Shown here: positions 32,192 through 42,872 of the stretch, in pieces
How the letters are laid out: every line of letters starts with the position of its first letter
Numbering within the stretch: position 1 is the stretch's first letter
From: Roseateles depolymerans
Lineage (GTDB): Bacteria > Pseudomonadota > Gammaproteobacteria > Burkholderiales > Burkholderiaceae_C
Direction of reading: 5' to 3'
DNA length: 64,000 bases
NCBI GenBank assembly: GCA_003241055.1
Contig: QFOD01000003.1
Coordinates: 62,001 to 126,000 of the forward strand
Notes under the pieces: model-generated
What the model was told of the DNA's origin: nothing
The model's input: the letters and a program-made list of their open reading frames with translations, nothing else
Database searches by the model: none
Translations under genes and position numbers: made by a program

Positions 32192-32542
32192 TCAAGCGGG
32201 CGATTTTACGGTGGCGCCCAGCAGGATGACGGCACTGCCAGCCAGGCACAGCGCGGCACCCAGCCAGTCGCTCCAGGTGGGGGCCTGGCGCTCCACCCAC
32301 CACAGCCACAGGATGGCCACGGTGATGTAGATGCCGCCATAGGCCGCATAGGCGCGCCCGGCGGCCGTGGGGTGCAGCGTCAGCAGCCACGCGAACAGCG
32401 CCAGGCTCGCGGCCGCGGGCAGCAACAGCCAGGCTGAGCGGCCCTGGCGCAGCCAGAGCCAGGGCAGGTAGCAGCCGACGATCTCCGCCACGGCGGTCAG
32501 CACGAAGAGGGCGGCCGTCTGCAGCCAGGTGAGCCAGGTCAT
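32192..32542 (-). CDS. YnfA/UPF0060 family small membrane protein
   Basis: The 116-residue protein has four membrane helices (ALFVLTAVAEIVGCYLPWLW, LLLPAAASLALFAWLLTLHP, AYAAYGGIYITVAILWLWWV, WLGAALCLAGSAVILLGA). The family motif AEIVGCYLPWLWLR and RAYAAYGGIYI are intact. UPF0060/YnfA proteins resemble small multidrug resistance transporters. Its start overlaps the sulP stop by four bases (ATGA), so it is coupled to the transporter gene. Confidence 0.94.
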   Translation of the reverse strand: MTWLTWLQTAALFVLTAVAEIVGCYLPWLWLRQGRSAWLLLPAAASLALFAWLLTLHPTAAGRAYAAYGGIYITVAILWLWWVERQAPTWSDWLGAALCLAGSAVILLGATVKSPA

Positions 32543-34227
32543 GCGCCATTGTCGGGGGCGGGCGCCGGGTGCCGGGGCCGATCAAGCTCGTCCAGTCCGG
32601 CCAGCACGCGGCCGCTGCCGTGCTCGGCGAGTTCGGCCAGAAAACCGGCGCGGCGTAGCAGGTCCAGCGGCTGGGCGTTGGGCTGCACCAGCACCAGCGC
32701 GATGCCGCGCTTGGTGATGGCGCGCTGCAGTTCGCGCAGCGCCTCCACGCCGCTGGTGTCCATCAGGACCAGGCGGTGCATCTCCAGCGCCAGCGTGTGG
32801 GTGCCCGCCGGCAGTTGTTCCGGCAGCGCCTCGAGCTTGCCCACGGCGCCGAAGAACAGCGCACCGTAGAGCTCCATGACCTGCACGCCGGGCGGGGCGT
32901 CGGGCAGGCTTTGCAGCGAGAACAGCTGGCTCATGCGCCATACGAAGAACACGCAGGCCGTGATCAGTCCCAGCTCCACGGCCACCGTGAGGTCGGCCAC
33001 CACGGTCAGCGTGAAGGTGCCCAGCAGCAGCGTGCGGTAGGTGAGGTTGAAGTGACGCAGCCGCGCGAACTCGTGCCAGTCGCCCATGTTCCAGGCCACG
33101 ACCAGCAGGATGCCGGCTAGGGCCGCCAGCGGTACGTGGGCGGCCAGTGGTGCTGCCACCAGCAGGATGAGCAGCAGCACGGCCGCATGCACCATGCCGG
33201 CCACCGGGCTGGTGGCGCCGGCGCGGATGTTGGTGACGGTGCGGGCGATGGTGCCGGTGGCGGGCAGGCCGCCGAACAGCGGCGCGGCCAGGTTGGCCAG
33301 CCCTTGAGCCATCAGCTCCTGGTTGGGGTCGTGGCGGGGCAGCTCGGGCGTGAGCTTGTCGGCCACGCGGGCGCACAGCAGCGACTCGATGGCGCCCAGC
33401 AGCGCCAGCGTCAGCGTGGGGATCACCAGCTGCTGCATGCCGCTCCAGCTCATCTCCGGCCAGGCCAGTGCCGGCAGCGTGCGCGGAATGGCACCGAAGC
33501 GGCTGCCTATGGTTTCGAGCGGCAGCTGCAGCAGCGCCGTGGCCGCGGTGGCGCCGGCCAGTGCGATCACCGTGCCCGGCAGCAGGGCCATCCAGCGCCT
33601 AGGCCCCGTGAGGGCGGCGCGTTCGCCGTCGATGTTCTTGGGCCACAGCAGCACGATGGCCATGCAGGCCAGGGCCATCAGCGGGGCGGCGGGGTTGAGC
33701 TGCTGTGCGTGCTGCGTCAGCGTGGCGATCTGGCCGAAGAAGTCGGCCGGCATCTTCTCTGCCCGCAGGCCCAGGAAGTCCTTCAGCTGGGCCAGCGCGA
33801 TCAGCACCGCGATGCCGTTGGTGAAGCCGGTGACGATGGCCACCGGGATGTAGCGCACCAGCGCCCCCAGGCGCAGCGCGCCCATGGCCAGCAGCAGCAC
33901 GCCGGCGCCCATGGTGGCGATCAGCAGATTGGCCAGGCCGTAGCGCTGCAGGATGCCGTAGACCACGACGATGAAGGCCCCGGCCGGCCCGCCGATCTGC
34001 ACGCTGGAGCCGCCCAGCAGCGAGATCAGAAAGCCCGCGACGATGGCGGTGGCCAGGCCCTGCTCGGGGCGCAGGCCGGACGCGATCGCGAAGGCCAGTG
34101 CCAGCGGCAGCGCGACGATGCCGACCGTGAGGCCGGCGCCGAGGTCCTTGCTAAACTGGGCACGGCTGTAGCCCCGCAGCAGCGTCAGCGCGCGGGGACG
34201 AAAGGGATGAAGCGAGGGATGCTGCAC
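32539..34227 (-). CDS. SulP family anion transporter with STAS domain
   Basis: The 562-residue product starts at a GTG at 34227 preceded by GGAGG. The family entry motif is LRGYSRAQFSKDLGAGLTVG then IVALPLALAFAIASGLRPEQ. About ten to twelve membrane segments follow, with GGLPATGTIARTVTNIRAGA as the SulP signature. A C-terminal STAS domain includes HRLVLMDTSGVEALRELQRA. Members carry sulfate, bicarbonate or other anions, and the substrate cannot be read from the sequence. The long upstream frame is arginine-rich and unlike the family, so I reject it. The leader can fold over the ribosome binding site (see next entry). Confidence 0.9.
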   Translation of the reverse strand: MQHPSLHPFRPRALTLLRGYSRAQFSKDLGAGLTVGIVALPLALAFAIASGLRPEQGLATAIVAGFLISLLGGSSVQIGGPAGAFIVVVYGILQRYGLANLLIATMGAGVLLLAMGALRLGALVRYIPVAIVTGFTNGIAVLIALAQLKDFLGLRAEKMPADFFGQIATLTQHAQQLNPAAPLMALACMAIVLLWPKNIDGERAALTGPRRWMALLPGTVIALAGATAATALLQLPLETIGSRFGAIPRTLPALAWPEMSWSGMQQLVIPTLTLALLGAIESLLCARVADKLTPELPRHDPNQELMAQGLANLAAPLFGGLPATGTIARTVTNIRAGATSPVAGMVHAAVLLLILLVAAPLAAHVPLAALAGILLVVAWNMGDWHEFARLRHFNLTYRTLLLGTFTLTVVADLTVAVELGLITACVFFVWRMSQLFSLQSLPDAPPGVQVMELYGALFFGAVGKLEALPEQLPAGTHTLALEMHRLVLMDTSGVEALRELQRAITKRGIALVLVQPNAQPLDLLRRAGFLAELAEHGSGRVLAGLDELDRPRHPAPAPDNGA

Positions 34228-34280
34228 AGGTCCTCCGAAGGGAATGGGGCGATGCGGTGAGGCATCGCCCGTGGAGGACC
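34228..34280 (-). promoter_or_regulatory. Candidate ribosome-binding-site-masking leader of the SulP gene
   Basis: Read on the minus strand, GGTCCTCC (34280-34273) can pair with GGAGGACC (34236-34229), which contains the ribosome binding site four bases before the GTG start. Nested inside is a second perfect stem, GGGCGATGC with GCATCGCCC (34270-34262 and 34255-34247) and a 6-base loop. The layout of an inner hairpin plus an outer stem hiding the binding site resembles translational switches. It is a structural inference; no ligand or family is known. Confidence 0.55.
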
Positions 34281-34358
34281 GCAGTGGTGGCGCAGCGCGA
34301 TGAAGCGCCGGCGCCGACTGGGGGCGCCGAGCAGCAACTGACTGATGCGATGCGCGGT

Positions 34359-34386
34359 CACGGCATCGATTCTCTTCGATGCCGTG
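34359..34386 (-). terminator. Hairpin terminator after the three-gene exported-protein group
   Basis: CACGGCATCGA and TCGATGCCGTG form an 11-base perfect stem around TTCTCT, starting five bases after the stop codon at 34392 on the minus strand. There is no T-tract, but the long stem and position support a transcript end ahead of the SulP gene. Confidence 0.75.
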
Positions 34387-34391
34387 GGGTG

Positions 34392-34850
34392 TCAGCGCTT
34401 GCGGGTGCGCGGGGCAGGCAGCTGGATGCGCATGGGGCGGAAGTCCTCCACGCTCAGCAGCCGGGCGGCGATCAGGTCCAGCGCCTGGCCATCCAGCCGG
34501 GCCCGCGCCGCCTCGATGCGCAGGCTCAGCCCGTCGTCGCACAAGGCCTCGTGGGCCCAGTGGCCGTCCTGGTAGCGCCGGGCCTCGGTGTCACCGAAGT
34601 CGGGCGCTGTCAGCGTGCCGTGGGCGACTACCTGACCGCGGCTGTCCAGCAGGCTCAGCCGCAGCGTCAGGTCTTGCACCTGCTGCAGCTGGCTGTCCAG
34701 CGTCAGCGTGATTGCGCACTGGCCCATGTTGGCGAACACCGTGCCGGCGTGCCACAGACGCAGCGCCGTGGGCTCGGCATCCGCGCTGCCCGTCGACAGC
34801 AGCATGATGGCGGCCAGGCCCAGTGCCTGCAACGTGGTGCGGGCGTTCAT
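34392..34850 (-). CDS. Small exported protein of unknown function (possibly IrmA-like)
   Basis: The 152-residue product starts MNARTTLQALGLAAIMLLST then GSADA, a signal peptide. The mature part has two cysteines (MGQCAITLTLD and HEALCDDGLSL) that could form a disulfide, and a beta-rich pattern (LQQVQDLTLRLSLLDSRGQV, APDFGDTEARRYQDGHWAHE). Size and pattern recall small FN3-fold secreted proteins such as IrmA, but I am not sure of this. It is the last of three coupled genes, with its start overlapping the previous stop by four bases. Confidence 0.7.
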   Translation of the reverse strand: MNARTTLQALGLAAIMLLSTGSADAEPTALRLWHAGTVFANMGQCAITLTLDSQLQQVQDLTLRLSLLDSRGQVVAHGTLTAPDFGDTEARRYQDGHWAHEALCDDGLSLRIEAARARLDGQALDLIAARLLSVEDFRPMRIQLPAPRTRKR

Positions 34851-35461
34851 CGCTCGGCCTCCTGCCACAACGCCAGCGCCCGCTCGCGTACGGCCGGGGC
34901 GAGCTGGCGGAAGCGCTCGTCCTCGTTGCGGCTGGGCAGGGCCTCGTCCTCCTTGGGCTCGAGGCCGCGCAGCGCTGCCTTGCCATCGGGCAGCAGCACC
35001 AGCAGCTTGCGCTGGTCGGGGTCCAGGCCGTCGCGGCTGATGCGGTAGTGGGCCAGGAAGGCCCAGCGCCCACCGGGCAGCGGTTCGGCGGCCACACGCA
35101 GCAGCTCCAGCGACGCCAGCGGCCCGGCGAAGTCCTGCGCGGTCTGGCTGCGCCGCCAGCGCGGGTCGGCGGGGTCGCGATCGAAGCGCTCCAGCACGAG
35201 GCGGCTGCGCTCGTCGGGTGTGGCGGGCGTGCCCTGGGTCGTGAGGCTGGCGGCCAGCAGCGCCTCGCCGCCGTCGGCCTGGCGGCACAGCAGCGCGCCC
35301 AGCAGGCGCGCGCCTTCGGCATGCAGGCCGGCGGGCAGGTGGGGTGTCGCGCGGCAGTCGGCAGCCGCAGCGGCCGGCATTGCCGCGGCCACTGCGAGGG
35401 CTGCCGCGACCGCCGCGCCCCTTGCCCGGCAGTGCGCCGGGCCGTGCTTGCGGGCGGTCAT
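34847..35461 (-). CDS. Exported protein of unknown function
   Basis: The 204-residue product has an Ala-rich signal peptide (RGAAVAAALAVAAAMPAAAA). The mature protein has two cysteines (ADCRATPHLPAG and GALLCRQADGG). It includes WAFLAHYRISRDGLDPDQRK and LLVLLPDGKAALRGLEPKED. I do not recognise a family. It begins two bases after the preceding gene's stop and overlaps the next gene by four bases, so it belongs to a tight three-gene unit of exported proteins downstream of the module 2 kinase. Confidence 0.7.
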   Translation of the reverse strand: MTARKHGPAHCRARGAAVAAALAVAAAMPAAAAADCRATPHLPAGLHAEGARLLGALLCRQADGGEALLAASLTTQGTPATPDERSRLVLERFDRDPADPRWRRSQTAQDFAGPLASLELLRVAAEPLPGGRWAFLAHYRISRDGLDPDQRKLLVLLPDGKAALRGLEPKEDEALPSRNEDERFRQLAPAVRERALALWQEAER

Positions 35462-35463
35462 GC

Positions 35464-36726
35464 TCAGCGCGTCTTGACGCTGCCCTGGTGCTTCAGCGCC
35501 GCGTCCTTTTCGACGCCAACCGGCACCGCGCTGGCCGGCAGCGCGTACTCGTAGTTGCCGGCCCAGCGTTCGCCGAAGAACACACCGGCCGGCGCCTTCT
35601 CCACCAGATAGAAGCGGTTGGTCCAGTACTTCTTGTCCTGGTCCTGGAACACGGCGACATAGACCCGGCTGCGCGACACGATGGTGTCCACGTAGCTGTT
35701 GTTGACCAGCTGCTTCTTGGTCATGTTCTCGAAGGCCGTGGCCGGGTAGGTGTAGACCAGCGTGAAGCTGCGCGTCTTCTGCGTGTCCGCCACGTTGCGG
35801 TCCTTGATGACCCGGCCCCATTGGGTCTTGGCGGCGTCCAGTTCGGCCTTGGTGGGCAGCTCGGACGACGGCTCGCGCAGCGCCAGGTTGGGGTCGGCCT
35901 TGCCGGCTGCGGCCTCGACGGCCTGGTCGAAGGCCGCCATGGCAGCTTCGAACTGCGCAGCGATACGCTCCGGTGTCCAGGCCTTGGCGGCCTCGGCCTT
36001 GCCCTCCTTGTACAGGATGGGCATCACCATGCCGGGGAGCATCAGGTTGGCTCCGTACGGCTGGGTTTTCGTTTTCCCCCCGGCCTCCGGGCCGACGTAC
36101 AGCACGCCGGGCTCCAGCAGCAGCATGGATTCCAAGCCCTGCGGCTGCAGCTTGTCCTGCACCAGGTTCTGCTGCAGATCGGTCCTGTAGCTCATCTGGC
36201 CGTACTTGAGGTTCATGCGCGCTTCGGGGCTGACGTCGCGCATCAGGAAGTGGGTTGAGTTCGCCAGCGCCTGCAAGCCCTGTTTCTTGTTCGGCGTGCT
36301 GGTACCGAACAAGGCCTTCGGTACCAGCTTGGAGGCGTCATTGGCTTCGAATGAGTGGCGGGTGTAGAGGGTGGCGGTGCCGGTGTCGTCGCTGTACTCG
36401 ATGAGGAACTTGCCCAGGCCATAGGCGCGTTCGTTGTTCAGCGCGATGCCGCCCATCGGGACGGTGGCGTAGTAGATACCGCTGATGCCTCGCTTGTCGG
36501 CCTTCACCGCGCGCTGATCCAGTGTCTTGTCGGCCTTGTCCTGCTCGATCTGTTTCGCGTCCTCCGCGCTGACCTCGCCGGGCTTGGGCTGGGACGGGGC
36601 CAGCTTTTGCGCGGCCTTCTCGGCCAGCTTGTTGAACAGGCCCTGGGCTTGGGCGGTGGGGGCGAAGGTGCTGCCGGCGGTGACGAGCGCGAGGGCCAGG
36701 CTACTGGCGAGATGACGATGCTTCAT
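35464..36726 (-). CDS. Exported protein of unknown function
   Basis: The 420-residue product starts MKHRHLASSLALALVTAGST then FAPTAQAQGLF, a clear signal peptide cleaved near residue 27. A charged helical stretch follows (NKLAEKAAQKLAPSQPKPGE, AEDAKQIEQDKADKTLDQ), then a mixed body (GISGIYYATVPMGGIALNNE, YGANLMLPGMVMPILYKEGK, RVYVAVFQDQDKKYWTNRFY). I do not recognise the family. It has no PEP-CTERM and no later membrane helix, so the periplasm or outside is likely. It is the first gene of the three-gene exported unit, 193 bases downstream of the module 2 kinase gene. Confidence 0.75.
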   Translation of the reverse strand: MKHRHLASSLALALVTAGSTFAPTAQAQGLFNKLAEKAAQKLAPSQPKPGEVSAEDAKQIEQDKADKTLDQRAVKADKRGISGIYYATVPMGGIALNNERAYGLGKFLIEYSDDTGTATLYTRHSFEANDASKLVPKALFGTSTPNKKQGLQALANSTHFLMRDVSPEARMNLKYGQMSYRTDLQQNLVQDKLQPQGLESMLLLEPGVLYVGPEAGGKTKTQPYGANLMLPGMVMPILYKEGKAEAAKAWTPERIAAQFEAAMAAFDQAVEAAAGKADPNLALREPSSELPTKAELDAAKTQWGRVIKDRNVADTQKTRSFTLVYTYPATAFENMTKKQLVNNSYVDTIVSRSRVYVAVFQDQDKKYWTNRFYLVEKAPAGVFFGERWAGNYEYALPASAVPVGVEKDAALKHQGSVKTR

Positions 36727-36869
36727 GAGTCTTGACGGTCTTTCCCTAGGAGCCGCCCGCGGATTCGGGCAGACATCACGCGTCTGGCGGCGGGTTCGCG
36801 GCTGCGAACGGTGGCGCCGCCAGGGCGCTTGTCCTTCAAAGCGGGAAAACCGGGGGCAACGGCTCACCG

Positions 36870-36888
36870 GCCCCCGTGAATCGGGGGC
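36870..36888 (-). terminator. Hairpin downstream of the module 2 kinase gene
   Basis: GCCCCCG and CGGGGGC form a 7-base perfect stem with loop TGAAT, 31 bases past the kinase stop on the minus strand. It lies in the 193-base gap before the exported-protein genes. It may end the kinase transcript, which would give the exported genes their own promoter. No T-tract is present. Confidence 0.5.
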
Positions 36889-36919
36889 GTGCAAGCGAAA
36901 CGTTGCCCAAAGACCGGGC

Positions 36920-39544
<2,625 letters not shown>

Positions 39545-39591
39545 GCGGCACTCCTCCCTGTGGTGATGTTGTTCTGGTTCGGTGTCGGTTC

Positions 39592-40122
39592 TCAGTCCTT
39601 CAGCAGGCCGGCCAGTCGGGTCTTGCCGAACAGCCAGTCGCGCTTCACGGTCGCGAGCGAGACGCCCAGCGCCTGCGCGATGTCTTCAAGGTTCAGGCCG
39701 CCGAAGCAGCGCAGCTCGACCACGCTGGCGGCACGCGCGTCCTCCCGGCTCAGCTGTTCCAGTGCCTGGTGCACGGCCAGCAGGTCCGACGGCGCCGCAG
39801 CAGCGGGTGCGACGGTCAGTTCGTCCAGCGATGAGAGCGTCAGGGCGGGACCCTGCTCGGGGCCGCCACGCTTGTTCGCGCGGCGCGCCAGTGCGTGATC
39901 CACCAGCACATGGCGCATCACGCGGGCGGTGAGGGCACGCAGATGCGAGGCGTCCGGCGGCAGGGCGCCGTCGGCGAGGCGCAGGTAGGCCTCGTGCAGC
40001 AGCGCGGTGGGCGACAGCGTATGGCCGTCGCGTTCAGCGGCGATCAGGCGACGTGCGATGGCCCGCAGCTCGTGATAGAGCGCGGGCTGCAGGTCAGCGG
40101 AGTCGCCGCCCGGCGCGGGCAC
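39592..40122 (-). CDS. ECF sigma factor paired with kinase (module 2)
   Basis: The 176-residue sigma factor has region 2 (LYHELRAIARRLIAAERDGH, PTALLHEAYLRLADGALPPD, HLRALTARVMRHVLVDHALA) and region 4 (ASVVELRCFGGLNLEDIAQA, LGVSLATVKRDWLFGKTRLA). It is similar in pattern to the module 1 factor (HTL-x-TEELLHEGYLRL versus HTL-x-PTALLHEAYLRL). No anti-sigma gene is adjacent; the kinase follows after 47 bases. It starts only six bases after the metG stop, so it may be co-transcribed from metG. Confidence 0.92.
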   Translation of the reverse strand: MPAPGGDSADLQPALYHELRAIARRLIAAERDGHTLSPTALLHEAYLRLADGALPPDASHLRALTARVMRHVLVDHALARRANKRGGPEQGPALTLSSLDELTVAPAAAAPSDLLAVHQALEQLSREDARAASVVELRCFGGLNLEDIAQALGVSLATVKRDWLFGKTRLAGLLKD

Positions 40123-40128
40123 GGCGGC

Positions 40129-42174
40129 TCAGCGCACCCGCATGCCGGGCTGGGCGCCGCTGTGCGGCTCCAGCACGAAGATGCCGGGGTGGGCCTTCTC
40201 GTCCGCATGGCTGGCGGCCATCACCATGCCCTCGCTGACGCCGAACTTCATCTTGCGCGGCGCTAGGTTGGCCACCAGCACGGTCAGCTTGCCTTCCAGC
40301 TCCTCGGGCTTGTAGGCGGAGCGGATGCCGCTGAAGACGTTGCGCAGCCGGCCTTCGCCGGCATCCAGCGTCAGGCGCAGCAGCTTGTCGGAGCCTTCCA
40401 CCAGCTCGGCCTTGACGATCTTCGCGATGCGCAGGTCGACCTTGGCGAAGTCGTCGATCTTGATCTCGGGGGCCAGGTCTTCACCACCGGGCACCACCTT
40501 CGGGGCCGGCGGGGCTTCAAACAGCTGCTCGACCTTGGCGACATCCACGCGCTGCATCAGATGCTGGTAGGCGCCGATCTGGTGGGCGCCCAGCGCGCGG
40601 GCGCTGTCGCTCCACTGCAGCGGCTCAATCTTCAGGAAGGTCTCGACCTGGGCGGCCAGCGCGGGCAGCACCGGCTTGAGGTAGAGCGTCAGCAGGCGGA
40701 AGGCCTCGATGCAGACGCTGCAGACATCGTGCAGCGCGGCGTCCATGCCCTCCTGCTTGGCCAGCTCCCAGGGCTTGTGCGCGTCCACGAACTCGTTGAC
40801 CTTGTCGGCCAGCGCCATGATCTCGCGCACCGCCTTGCCGAACTCGCGGGTCTCGTAGAGCTCGGCAATCGCGCCGCTCTGCGCGCGCAGCGCATCCAGC
40901 AGCGCACGGCCTTCCACGCCCAGGTCGGCGCTCAGACGCCCGTCGAAGCGCTTGGTCAGGAAGCCGGCGGCGCGCGATGCGATGTTGATGTACTTGCCGA
41001 CCAGGTCGCTGTTGACGCGGGCCACGAAGTCCTCAGGGTTGAAGTCGATGTCCTCCACCCGGTTGTTCAGCTTGGCGGCGATGTAGTAGCGCAGCCACTC
41101 GGCGTTCAGGCCCAGGCCCAGGTACTTCAGCGGGTCCAGGCCGGTGCCGCGGCTCTTGCTCATCTTCTCGCCGCCGTTCACTGTCATGAAGCCGTGCACG
41201 AAGACGTGGTTGGGCGTCTTGCGGCCGCTGAAGTGCAGCATCGCGGGCCAGAACAGCGTGTGGAAGTAGGTGATGTCCTTGCCGATGAAGTGGATCTGCT
41301 CCACCGACTCGTCGGCCATGAAGGCGTCGAAGTCTTTGCCGATCTTGCCGAAGTAGTTCTTCAGCGAGGCTAGGTAGCCGATGGGCGCGTCCAGCCAGAC
41401 ATAGAAGTACTTGCCCGGCGCGTCGGGGATCTCGATGCCGAAGTAGGGCGCGTCGCGGCTGATGTCCCAGTCGGACAGCTTGTTGCGGCCCTCTTCATCG
41501 GGCTCGAACCACTCGCGGATCTTGTTCAGCACCTCGGGCTGCAGGCGACCGGCCGACTGTGTCCACTGCGTCAGGAACTCGACGCAGCGCGGGTCGGAGA
41601 GCTTGAAGAAATAGTGCTCGCTGGTCTTCAGCACCGGCGTCGCGCCGGACAGCACCGAGTACGGGTTCTTCAGCTCGGTGGGCGCGTAGACCGTGCCGCA
41701 GACCTCGCAGGAGTCGCCGTACTGATCCTTGGCGCCGCACTTGGGGCACTCGCCCTTGATGAAGCGGTCCGGCAGGAACATGGACTTGGCCGGGTCGAAG
41801 AACTGCTCGATGGTCTTGGTCGAGATCAGGCCCTGTTCGCGCAGCGCCAGGTAGACGGCCTTGGACAGCTCGTGGTTCTCCGGCCCGTCGGTCGAGTGCC
41901 AGTTGTCGAAGCTGATGTGAAAGCCGTCCAGGTACTGCTTGCGGCCAGCGGCGATGCCGGCTACGAAGTCCTGCGGCGTCTTGCCGGCCTTTTCGGCCGA
42001 AATCATGATGGGCGCGCCGTGGGCGTCGTCGGCACAGACGAAGTGCACCTGATGGCCCGCCATGCGCTGGAAGCGCACCCAGGTGTCGGCCTGGGTGTAC
42101 TCCATGATGTGGCCGATGTGGAAACCGGCGTTCGCATAGGGCAGGGCGGTGGTGACGAAGAGCTGGCGGGGCAT
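40129..42174 (-). CDS. metG: Methionyl-tRNA synthetase
   Basis: MetG charges tRNA(Met). The 681-residue protein has the HIGH motif at residues 19-22 (AGFHIGHIMEYTQADTWVRF) and a zinc-knuckle pair (CPKCGAKDQYGDSCEVCG). KMSKS appears in GGEKMSKSRGTGLDPLKYLG. The C-terminal EMAP-type tRNA-binding domain includes DLRIAKIVKAELVEGSDKLL and GKLTVLVANLAPRKMKFGVS. This is the long form with a dimerising tail. A TAGAAT -10 element lies 30 bases upstream. Confidence 0.98.
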   Translation of the reverse strand: MPRQLFVTTALPYANAGFHIGHIMEYTQADTWVRFQRMAGHQVHFVCADDAHGAPIMISAEKAGKTPQDFVAGIAAGRKQYLDGFHISFDNWHSTDGPENHELSKAVYLALREQGLISTKTIEQFFDPAKSMFLPDRFIKGECPKCGAKDQYGDSCEVCGTVYAPTELKNPYSVLSGATPVLKTSEHYFFKLSDPRCVEFLTQWTQSAGRLQPEVLNKIREWFEPDEEGRNKLSDWDISRDAPYFGIEIPDAPGKYFYVWLDAPIGYLASLKNYFGKIGKDFDAFMADESVEQIHFIGKDITYFHTLFWPAMLHFSGRKTPNHVFVHGFMTVNGGEKMSKSRGTGLDPLKYLGLGLNAEWLRYYIAAKLNNRVEDIDFNPEDFVARVNSDLVGKYINIASRAAGFLTKRFDGRLSADLGVEGRALLDALRAQSGAIAELYETREFGKAVREIMALADKVNEFVDAHKPWELAKQEGMDAALHDVCSVCIEAFRLLTLYLKPVLPALAAQVETFLKIEPLQWSDSARALGAHQIGAYQHLMQRVDVAKVEQLFEAPPAPKVVPGGEDLAPEIKIDDFAKVDLRIAKIVKAELVEGSDKLLRLTLDAGEGRLRNVFSGIRSAYKPEELEGKLTVLVANLAPRKMKFGVSEGMVMAASHADEKAHPGIFVLEPHSGAQPGMRVR

Positions 42175-42203
42175 GGCGCGGAATTCGACGGACTAAACCG
42201 CCG

Positions 42204-42209
42204 ATTCTA
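42204..42209 (-). promoter_or_regulatory. Likely -10 element of the metG promoter
   Basis: TAGAAT on the minus strand lies 30 bases before the metG ATG, giving a short leader. It sits in the context ACTAGAATCGGCGG, similar to the CGGCTAAAnTCGC sequences before minC and yebC. I do not see a good -35 partner. Confidence 0.45.
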
Positions 42210-42836
42210 GTTTTGCCGCCGCGCGCGCTCCGCGCCGCTTGCTGCACCGCGGTGCACGCAAGCCGCCGGGCGCTCGTCTGGCCGCCCCGTGCTTGTGCGA
42301 GCCGGGCGATGCCGCGGGTGTTTTTACTGCCCGACTTGGGCCTGAAAGCTCAAAAGCGCATCAAGGATGACGCCTAAGTCTCTGATTTGTAAAGGCTGAA
42401 ACGGCTATCCACCGTTGTTGTGGATAACTTTGTGGAGAACCGGGTCCGGGCGGCTCCAAGCCCTTGTGCCATCGGCCCTTGCTTAGGTTGCTCAATTTCT
42501 GTGCAGCTTCTGTCTCTCTATATGAATCAACAACTTAGCCTTGTGCCGTCGGTTTCGTCTTCGTCATCGCGCGGTGATGCTACGAGGGCTTGACGGGGTC
42601 GAAGTTTGGGGATAAGTCAAGGCCTCGCGGACCGATGTCACAACTTTTGACGTTCTCGAGCGGCCGGTTTTCCCCGTGATCTGTGGATAAGTCTGTGGGC
42701 TGACTGGCAACAGCACGGCTAAGTGCTTGATCCGCGGTCGGCCGGCCTGCGTTGCCGCTTTTTGAGGCGTGCCGGTTCGGCTTGGTGCCTCGTGATCTGG
42801 GGGGAGGCCCCAGGCGGGCGGGCCGGGTGGGGCGGC

Positions 42837-42842
42837 TAAACT
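42837..42842 (+). promoter_or_regulatory. Likely -10 element of the minCDE promoter
   Basis: TAAACT in the context CGGCTAAACTCGC lies 31 bases before the minC start. The same CGGCTAAAnTCGC pattern precedes yebC at 60605, so it is probably a housekeeping promoter form in this genome. No clear -35 is visible. Confidence 0.45.
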
Positions 42843-42872
42843 CGCGGCCTTTTGAGAGGCAGCGACGGGCAG

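Larger units (their letters stand above)
42175..42872. other. 698-base gene-free region with DnaA-box sequences between metG and minC
   Basis: This is the longest non-coding stretch in the window and is visibly less GC-rich than its surroundings between about 42320 and 42730. Two exact DnaA boxes (TGTGGATAA, TTATCCACA on the other strand) lie at 42419 and 42682. One-mismatch copies are TGTGGAGAA at 42431 and TGGGGATAA at 42607, and a two-mismatch inverted copy CTATCCACC is at 42405. The 42406-42426 part forms an inverted repeat (TATCCAC/GTGGATA). No dnaA, rep or par gene is adjacent. No protein-like frame is convincing here. Confidence 0.7.

Noticed and set aside
32539..34542. Extended 667-codon version of the SulP protein
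   Set aside because: The first 105 residues are Arg/Pro-rich and unlike the family, and the GTG at 34227 has a strong ribosome binding site.
42405..42690. Calling the DnaA-box region a replication origin
   Set aside because: There are only two exact boxes and no dnaA, dnaN, rep or par genes nearby, so I list it as a region of interest only.
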